NCBI RefSeq assembly: GCF_002073915.1
Contig: NZ_CP012841.1
Span: 440,904-504,903 of the forward strand
Direction: 5' to 3'
Source: Candidatus Riesia pediculicola
GTDB lineage: Bacteria > Pseudomonadota > Gammaproteobacteria > Enterobacterales > Enterobacteriaceae
Length of the DNA: 64,000 nt
In this document: positions 58,528 to 64,000 of the stretch, one piece after another
Position numbering within the stretch: the first letter of the stretch is position 1
Layout of the letters: every line of letters begins with the position of its first letter
Program-made: the position numbers and the translations under genes
The notes under the pieces: generated by a model
Seen by the model: only the letters and a program-made list of their open reading frames with translations
What the model was told of the DNA's origin: nothing
Database searches by the model: none

Positions 58528-60033
58528 CTATTTCTTCAAAGTAATTACACGATTTAAGTAAGGAGCTGTGTAAAACATGATCATTGAAATAATTAAGCTA
58601 ATTATTCCTATTTTGATAAAAACTAAGTCATATACCTTCAATGATTCGATAGTATTGAATATTTTGTCTTTAGGAAAAGTCGTTAAGGATGACACATATC
58701 CAGCTATAAATGAAGAAATGGAATTAGTCAAGAACCAGGTACCCATTATAAATCCCATTAATCCTTTAGGAGCAAACTGAGCTATCATCGATAATCCCAA
58801 ACCTGAAATCATCAATTCTCCAATTCCTTGGAAAGCATATGAAAATATTAACCAAAATGGAGACACAATTCCTCTTTCAGAGAAGATAGAACCAATTGGT
58901 AATATCAAAAAAGATATCGAGCAAAAAACCATTCCAATTGCAAATTTATATGGAATCAATAAACATGTTCCAACTTTTTCATATATTTTCGATAAAATAG
59001 GACTAAAAACAATGATCCAAAAAGGATTTAAGGATTGATATTGTGCTGGCTCTATGGAAATACCGAAAATCGTGTGCGCCACATTGTGTGTAGCAAAAAA
59101 GTTTATAGACATTGGCATTTGCCCGTACAAAACGAAGAAGACCAATGCCTCAATGGTCAATATTGATACAACTGACATTTTTAATCGATCCAAACTTTTC
59201 ATCGATATTATTTCTTGAATAAACTTAAAGACAATAAAGATTGAAATCATTGTAAGAACAATCTTAATAGTGTTTAAATGATAAAGAAGCCAATCAGAAA
59301 TTAGTATCAATACGAAGATTCCACAAAATATAAAGAAATAAGTTTTTAAAGAGACCGATTGAAAATCTGGATAAGATCCTATTTTTTTTATCCAATTCCG
59401 AAAAGATAGAAAGATTATTAAAGTAATCAATAAACCAAACACACTCGTAGCAAAAGCTACGTTCCATCCATAAATTTTGGCTAGAACTGGAGTAATCAAC
59501 ATGGATAAGAAAGATCCAATATTGATTGACATGTAATACATGGTAAACGCTCCATCCAGACGGACATCTTTCTTGTCGTAACAAGAAGAGAGCAAAGAAG
59601 ATGGGTTAGATTTAAATAATCCGTTTCCTACGGAAATACAAGATAGTCCAAGATATATTGATGATATCTCATTATTGGAGAAAGCAATTAAAGAATATCC
59701 GAAAATTAATGTTAAAGTTCCAAGAACGATGACTCTCTTAGATCCTAAAATTTTATCTCCTATCCATCCTCCAATGGCTACGAATCCGTAAACCAAGGCA
59801 GTAAATGCAGAAAATAAAGAAAACGCTTTATCTTCGGACATTCCTAAAATTTTAGTTAAATAAATTGTTAAAATTCCTTGTAAACCATAGAAACTAAATC
59901 TTTCCCATAATTCTATTGAGAAAATTAAATAGAAAGGTTTCGGTTGTTTTAATAGATTAAAATTTAGACTACGAGAGTTATCCTTCAAAGACACGATCAA
60001 CCTCTTCGATTCCTTTTTCTTAAAAATTTTCAT
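58528..60033 (-). CDS. dtpA: Proton-dependent di/tripeptide transporter (POT family, DtpA-like)
   Basis: Imports di- and tripeptides with protons. The protein has 501 residues (500 in E. coli DtpA) and similarity runs end to end. The POT motif ExxER is in IELWERF near residue 43. AIGGWIGDK, GNGLFKSNPSSLL, DGAFTMYYMSINIGS, and near the end GELMISGLGLSM and GFIMGTWFL are family blocks. About 14 helices are expected. It would supply amino acids to a cell with limited biosynthesis and fits the downstream alsT and gdhA. Confidence 0.93.
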   Translation of the reverse strand: MKIFKKKESKRLIVSLKDNSRSLNFNLLKQPKPFYLIFSIELWERFSFYGLQGILTIYLTKILGMSEDKAFSLFSAFTALVYGFVAIGGWIGDKILGSKRVIVLGTLTLIFGYSLIAFSNNEISSIYLGLSCISVGNGLFKSNPSSLLSSCYDKKDVRLDGAFTMYYMSINIGSFLSMLITPVLAKIYGWNVAFATSVFGLLITLIIFLSFRNWIKKIGSYPDFQSVSLKTYFFIFCGIFVLILISDWLLYHLNTIKIVLTMISIFIVFKFIQEIISMKSLDRLKMSVVSILTIEALVFFVLYGQMPMSINFFATHNVAHTIFGISIEPAQYQSLNPFWIIVFSPILSKIYEKVGTCLLIPYKFAIGMVFCSISFLILPIGSIFSERGIVSPFWLIFSYAFQGIGELMISGLGLSMIAQFAPKGLMGFIMGTWFLTNSISSFIAGYVSSLTTFPKDKIFNTIESLKVYDLVFIKIGIISLIISMIMFYTAPYLNRVITLKK

Positions 60034-60206
60034 TTTATAAACTTCATAATAAAATTAAAAGATATATGTTATAAACTCTTTTTGATTTCTTAATAATCAG
60101 ATTTTCCTAAAGTCTTATTATTTTGGTTATCAATTCCTATTTGTTCTACTATATCATTTTAAATGAAAATTGATGTATTACTGATTAAAAGAGATATGTT
60201 TTTAAT

Positions 60207-61622
60207 CTATTTTCCCCAAACATCATATTTAATTTGTATATTTGGATATTTTTTGATATTAAATTTAGGTATTTTTCCTTCTTTTATTTGCAAATGATAG
60301 TCCCTTGTTAACATAAATATGAGTTTAGATAGCAGAAAAATAGCAATTAAATTAATTATTGTCATACACCCCATCGATATATCTGCTAACTTCCAAACTA
60401 GTGGAGTTTCTACATATGTTCCAAAAATAATCATGACTATTGTGCAAACTCGTAACATAAACAAAGAATAAGAATCATTTTTTTTCAGAAAAATTATATT
60501 ACTTTCAGCATAGCAATAATTTGAGATTATAGAAGTAAAAGAGAAAAAGAAGGTTGAAATGGATATGAAAAATTTTCCAAAATCTCCAAAAAAATGAGAA
60601 ACAGCCATTTGTGTTAATTCAATTCCATTGATCGAATCATTTGTATTATTTAATACTCCAGAAGAGATGATAACGATGGCCGTTGTACTACAGATTATCA
60701 TTGTATCTATGAAAACACCTAACATTTGAATATATCCTTGAGAAACAGGATGAGGTGGATATGGAGAAGCTGAAGCAGCTGCGTTTGGAGTAGATCCCAT
60801 TCCAGCTTCGTTCGAAAAAAGTCCTCTTTTAAATCCTTGAACCATTATTTGAGAGAAACTATATCCAGCTATTCCACTGCAAGCTTCTCCTATACCGAAA
60901 GCATTTTTTATTATTGAGAAAAAAACTTCGAACAATTGATTTACATTTTTACCAATTGCCCAACAAGAAAGAAATAAGTAAGTAATTGCCATGAATGGAA
61001 CAATAAATTCAGATACTTTTGAGACAGATCGTAATCCTCCAAATATAACTATTCCACATATCATAGAAAGACACGTCCCAACATGTAAAGAATTTACGTT
61101 AAATGCTAAAGAAGCTGCTTTTACAATAGAATTCGATTGAACAGAATTAAATATTAATCCAAAAGAAATAATTAATAATATAGAAAATAGTGTTCCCATC
61201 CATCTCATGTTCAAACCTTTTTCCATATAATAAGAAGGACCCCCATAGTAACGTCCTTTTTTGTCAATTGTTTTATAAAGTTGCGCAAGTATACTTTCTG
61301 AAAAAGATGTTGCCATACCTATTATGGCAGCAACCCACATCCAAAAGATTGATCCTACTCCTCCCAAATTTAAGGCAATTGCAACTCCGGTAAGGTTGCC
61401 AGTTCCAACTCTAGAAGCTAACGTTGTACATAAAGCTTGAAATGAAGATATTCCAGATTTATTTGATTTATTGCTTCCTCTAAGTATTGTAAACATATGA
61501 AAAAAATGTTTGATCTGAATAAATCTGGTACCGACTGTGAGATAAATTCCAACTAATATTAAAAAATAAATTAGTAAATGATCCCATAGAAAGTTATTTA
61601 ATTTATCTATTAATCGCGTCAA
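60207..61622 (-). CDS. alsT: Sodium:alanine/glycine symporter (AGCS family)
   Basis: Imports alanine or glycine with sodium. The protein has 471 residues (476 in E. coli YaaJ). Family signatures are GTGNLTGVAIAL near residue 72, SFSESILAQLYK, YYGGPSYYMEKGL and FKRGLFSNEAGMGSTPNAAA. About eleven hydrophobic helices are seen. Alanine could feed Alr and MurC for the wall. The exact substrate and name (alsT, yaaJ, agcS) cannot be decided from sequence. Confidence 0.92.
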   Translation of the reverse strand: MTRLIDKLNNFLWDHLLIYFLILVGIYLTVGTRFIQIKHFFHMFTILRGSNKSNKSGISSFQALCTTLASRVGTGNLTGVAIALNLGGVGSIFWMWVAAIIGMATSFSESILAQLYKTIDKKGRYYGGPSYYMEKGLNMRWMGTLFSILLIISFGLIFNSVQSNSIVKAASLAFNVNSLHVGTCLSMICGIVIFGGLRSVSKVSEFIVPFMAITYLFLSCWAIGKNVNQLFEVFFSIIKNAFGIGEACSGIAGYSFSQIMVQGFKRGLFSNEAGMGSTPNAAASASPYPPHPVSQGYIQMLGVFIDTMIICSTTAIVIISSGVLNNTNDSINGIELTQMAVSHFFGDFGKFFISISTFFFSFTSIISNYCYAESNIIFLKKNDSYSLFMLRVCTIVMIIFGTYVETPLVWKLADISMGCMTIINLIAIFLLSKLIFMLTRDYHLQIKEGKIPKFNIKKYPNIQIKYDVWGK

Positions 61623-61854
61623 AATTTACTCCTAGATTGAACAAAAAATGACAAAAAATAAAAGTTACTTTTTATTAATACAATATTTCAGATATCGTAA
61701 AATATTAGAAAATCTAAATAACTAACATGAATTGAGATTAAAAAAGAAGATCTTAAATAAATATTTAGCTATTTTTATCTATTTTTAAAATGATCGTCGA
61801 TTTGAACAGTTATTAATCGATATTGCATTTAATCATTAATCAAGAAAATAAATC
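61623..61854. promoter_or_regulatory. Intergenic region upstream of alsT
   Basis: About 230 bases between alsT and the pyrimidine dimer glycosylase gene, both on the minus strand. It is the likely alsT promoter region. No specific element is recognised. Confidence 0.3.
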
Positions 61855-62277
61855 TTATGACTTTTGAAAAAATTTTAATGAAAAATTCTTTCTTTTCAAG
61901 ATATTAGAAAATCTTGGTTTAGGAGGCATCTTTTCATATATTCTAATTCTATTTTTTTTAATATCGCATTCAGTAACTTTATAATCTTTCCACAAAGAAA
62001 CATATTGAATAACAGATTTTGGCCATCTAAAGTTTACCTTAAATCCCCGATTTATACATTCTTTCTGTAGAAGCATATATCTTTTATATAAGAATAATAG
62101 CTTGTCTCTAAAGAAAATTACATGTCCTTTTCCTAAGATATATTGTGAAACTTTAGAAATTTTTACTAATCCAAACTTTTTAATCACATAATTAGGAATT
62201 CTAATAATTTCCATGTTTTCAGCCAATAAGTGTTGATCGCATAATTCAATCGGTTGAACAACATTAATTCTAGTCAT
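61855..62277 (-). CDS. pdg: Pyrimidine dimer DNA glycosylase/AP lyase (T4 endonuclease V family)
   Basis: Cuts the glycosyl bond at cyclobutane pyrimidine dimers and nicks the abasic site. From the ATG at 62277 the protein has 140 residues (138 in T4 DenV). It begins MTRIN; in the T4 enzyme the free amine of Thr2 is the nucleophile, so this start, not the ATG at 62286, must be used. ELCDQHLLAE, Glu23 and Arg26 are kept, but T4 Arg22 is Met here. YILGKGHVIFF and LYKRY match the core. The C-terminal third is diverged, though RIYEKMPPKPRF fits the bacterial relatives. Flanked by alsT and tRNA-Leu(CAA). Not part of the conserved E. coli gene set, so it was probably acquired by an ancestor. Confidence 0.85.
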   Translation of the reverse strand: MTRINVVQPIELCDQHLLAENMEIIRIPNYVIKKFGLVKISKVSQYILGKGHVIFFRDKLLFLYKRYMLLQKECINRGFKVNFRWPKSVIQYVSLWKDYKVTECDIKKNRIRIYEKMPPKPRFSNILKRKNFSLKFFQKS

Positions 62278-62387
62278 ATAGGTCATAATAAATAAATTGG
62301 AAAACTCAAAATATATTCAATTTTTAATTTTTGATCGATGAAAATTCATTAATTTTTAGAAGTTATGCAGAATTCTATTCAATTCCT

Positions 62388-62469
62388 TGCCGAAGATCGG
62401 ACTCGAACCGACAAACCATAAGGTGACTGATTTTGAATCAATTGCGTTTACCAATTTCGCCACTTCGGC
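62388..62469 (-). tRNA. leuX: tRNA-Leu(CAA)
   Basis: An 82-base class II tRNA. The acceptor stem GCCGAAG pairs perfectly with CTTCGGC. The anticodon stem ATTGA/TCAGT (one G-T pair) surrounds loop TTCAAAA with anticodon CAA. A long variable arm and T loop TTCGAGT follow. The discriminator is A; no CCA is encoded. Confidence 0.95.
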
Positions 62470-62516
62470 AAATATTAAGCTAATGGAAATTGTTAATTAG
62501 TTTTTTATGTATATTA

Positions 62517-63863
62517 TTATATTGATCCTTGAGAAATTACTGCATCAGCTACTTTAACAAAGGAAGCAATATTCGCTCCTCTGACATAATTAACTTTTTT
62601 CTTTTCTTCTCCATATTTTATGGAAGTTCTATAAGAGTTTTTCATCACTTTCTTCATTTCTTTTTCAACTTTATTTTTGTTCCATACAGAATATGTAGAA
62701 TTTTGAATTTTTTCTAAAACTGAAACTATGACTCCTCCAGAATTAGCTATTTTTCCTGGAATAAATAAAATATCGTAATTTTGAAACAATTGTATTGCTT
62801 TTTTTATGACAGGCATGTTAGATCCTTCAACTACAATTTTTATGTTGTTCTTTATCATCATTTCAGCATCAACTTCGTTAATTTCATTTTGAGTAGCGCA
62901 AGGAATCGCTATGTCTGCTGAAATGGACCAAGGTGATTTATCTTTAAGATAGATTAAACCGAATTCTTCAGAATATTGTTGAATTCTTCCATTCAGCTCT
63001 TTTTTTATAAATTTCAATCTATTTAACTTTTCTATGTTAAATCCTTCAAGATCTACAACTGTTCCATCTGAATCGGACGCAGTAATAACTCTTGCTCCCA
63101 TTTGTATGCATTTTTCGATAGCGTGTATAGCAACGTTCCCAGATCCTGAAATCAATACTTTCTTTTTATTGATAGATTCATTATGATGGTAATTTAGAGC
63201 TAATTCAGTTAAATATATCACTCCATAACCTGTAGATTCTTCTCTTAATTGACTACCAGACGAAAATAGACTTTTTCCAGTAAACACACAGGAGGAGTCA
63301 CCACAAATTTTTCTCATCATACCTGCCATTAGGTCTATTTCAGAATAACCTACTCCTATGTCGCCAGCTGGTATGTCAGTGTTTGCTCCCAAATATTTGT
63401 ACGAATTTAAAATAAAAGATTGACAGAATCTTTCGATCTCTACTTTACTCTTCTTTTTAATGCTAAAATTCGATCCTCCTTTTCCTCCTCCAATTGGAAA
63501 ATTAGTAAGTGCATTCTTAAAAGTTTGTTCAAAACCGAGAAATTTTAGAACTGATATATTAACTGACTCATGAAATCGAATTCCTCCTTTGAAAGGTCCT
63601 ATTGAAGAGTTGAATTGCACTCTCCATCCTGTATTAATTTGAGTTTTTCCAGAATCATCTATCCAACATACTCTAAATTGTATTATTCTTTCAGGTTCCG
63701 TTAGTCTTTTTAACAAAGAAATATCTTGATATTTTGAATGATCGTATAAAAAAGGTAAGATTGATGAAAAAAATTCTTGTACTGACTGAAAAAATTCCGG
63801 TTGATCCTTGTGATTTAATTCGAAAGTATTCAGAAATTTCGTCAATAAAGCAAAACTTTTCAT
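62517..63863 (-). CDS. gdhA: NADP-specific glutamate dehydrogenase
   Basis: Converts 2-oxoglutarate and ammonia to glutamate with NADPH, or the reverse. The protein has 448 residues (447 in E. coli). GPFKGGIRFH, the catalytic Lys in PIGGGKGGSNF, PAGDIGVG, the NADP-binding ISGSGNVAIHAIE with DSDGTVV, and NEINEVDAEMM are clear. It can assimilate host ammonia and supply glutamate for GltX, MurI and FolC, or burn glutamate from peptides. It is a single gene near the window end. Confidence 0.97.
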   Translation of the reverse strand: MKSFALLTKFLNTFELNHKDQPEFFQSVQEFFSSILPFLYDHSKYQDISLLKRLTEPERIIQFRVCWIDDSGKTQINTGWRVQFNSSIGPFKGGIRFHESVNISVLKFLGFEQTFKNALTNFPIGGGKGGSNFSIKKKSKVEIERFCQSFILNSYKYLGANTDIPAGDIGVGYSEIDLMAGMMRKICGDSSCVFTGKSLFSSGSQLREESTGYGVIYLTELALNYHHNESINKKKVLISGSGNVAIHAIEKCIQMGARVITASDSDGTVVDLEGFNIEKLNRLKFIKKELNGRIQQYSEEFGLIYLKDKSPWSISADIAIPCATQNEINEVDAEMMIKNNIKIVVEGSNMPVIKKAIQLFQNYDILFIPGKIANSGGVIVSVLEKIQNSTYSVWNKNKVEKEMKKVMKNSYRTSIKYGEEKKKVNYVRGANIASFVKVADAVISQGSI

Positions 63864-64000
63864 ATTCTAATTTACCTCGATTTTTTTGATGAATTTTCTT
63901 AGAAAAATAAAATTTTATAAATACAGTTTTTCATTAAGAAACAATGAAAACATTGATGAAATTTTGATGTATTTTAGATTTTTAATATTTTTATGATTTA
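63864..64000. promoter_or_regulatory. Upstream region of gdhA (window end)
   Basis: 137 A+T-rich bases before gdhA, reaching the window edge. No gene starts here that I can recognise. On the minus strand AGGTAAAT lies a few bases before the gdhA ATG and may be its ribosome-binding site. Confidence 0.35.

Noticed and set aside
1..64000. Insertion sequences, prophage, CRISPR arrays or rRNA genes
   Set aside because: No transposase, phage or cas-like protein, no regularly spaced repeats and no conserved rRNA segments were seen on either strand.
1..64000. Reassigned stop codon (TGA as tryptophan)
   Set aside because: TGA ends several intact genes (for example ftsI, murF and rpmG) at the expected length, and tryptophans are coded by TGG in conserved positions.

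Overview
The window is a stretch of a small, strongly A+T-rich bacterial chromosome (roughly a quarter G+C by eye). Nearly every protein can be matched to an Escherichia coli counterpart of nearly equal length, and several blocks keep enterobacterial order: prfA-prmC, ispE-prs-pth, dnaB-alr, tusE-serT, rsmH-ftsL-ftsI-murE-murF-mraY-murD-ftsW-murG-murC-ddlB-ftsA-ftsZ, gltX-tRNA-Val, potABCD, prmB-aroC-fabB-pdxB-truA-accD-folC-ubiX, ackA-pta, coaD-rpmG-rpmB, ubiA-plsB and pgsA-tRNA-Cys-tRNA-Leu. The low G+C, the long gene-free stretches, the broken genes, the absence of mobile elements and phage, and the near absence of regulators indicate a host-restricted gammaproteobacterial endosymbiont of the Enterobacterales, most likely of an insect. 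The exact genus cannot be fixed from the sequence alone; the Arsenophonus/Riesia group is only a guess.

Layout. 1-9.3 kb: translation termination (prmC, prfA), isoprenoid and PRPP synthesis (ispE, prs), pth, alr, dnaB, fabA, tusE and tRNA-Ser. 9.7-25.5 kb: a nearly complete division and cell-wall (dcw) cluster on the minus strand, without ftsQ and mraZ. 26-34 kb: metK, gltX, tRNA-Val, the spermidine/putrescine importer potABCD and tRNA-Arg. 34.5-43.4 kb: a frameshifted prmB followed by aroC, fabB, pdxB, truA, accD, folC and ubiX. 43.4-50.7 kb: pta-ackA, a gene-poor stretch with yibN, then coaD (frameshifted in a run of nine A) and rpmB/rpmG. 50.9-58 kb: murI, pgi, ubiA, plsB, two tRNAs and pgsA. 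58.5-64 kb: a peptide transporter (dtpA), an alanine/glycine symporter, a T4 endonuclease V-type pyrimidine dimer glycosylase, tRNA-Leu(CAA) and gdhA.

How the genes fit together. The cell makes its own meso-DAP peptidoglycan (alr, murI, ddlB, murC-G, mraY, ftsW/I), unsaturated fatty acids (accD, fabA, fabB) and phospholipids (plsB, pgsA). It imports polyamines, peptides and amino acids, gains ATP through pta-ackA, has GdhA linking ammonia and glutamate, and keeps steps towards chorismate, folate, pyridoxal phosphate, coenzyme A and ubiquinone. The most notable points are two single-base frameshifts (coaD, prmB), the missing ftsQ, a UV-lesion repair enzyme in a host-enclosed bacterium, six tRNA genes that all lack an encoded CCA, and two nested stem-loop structures in intergenic DNA.
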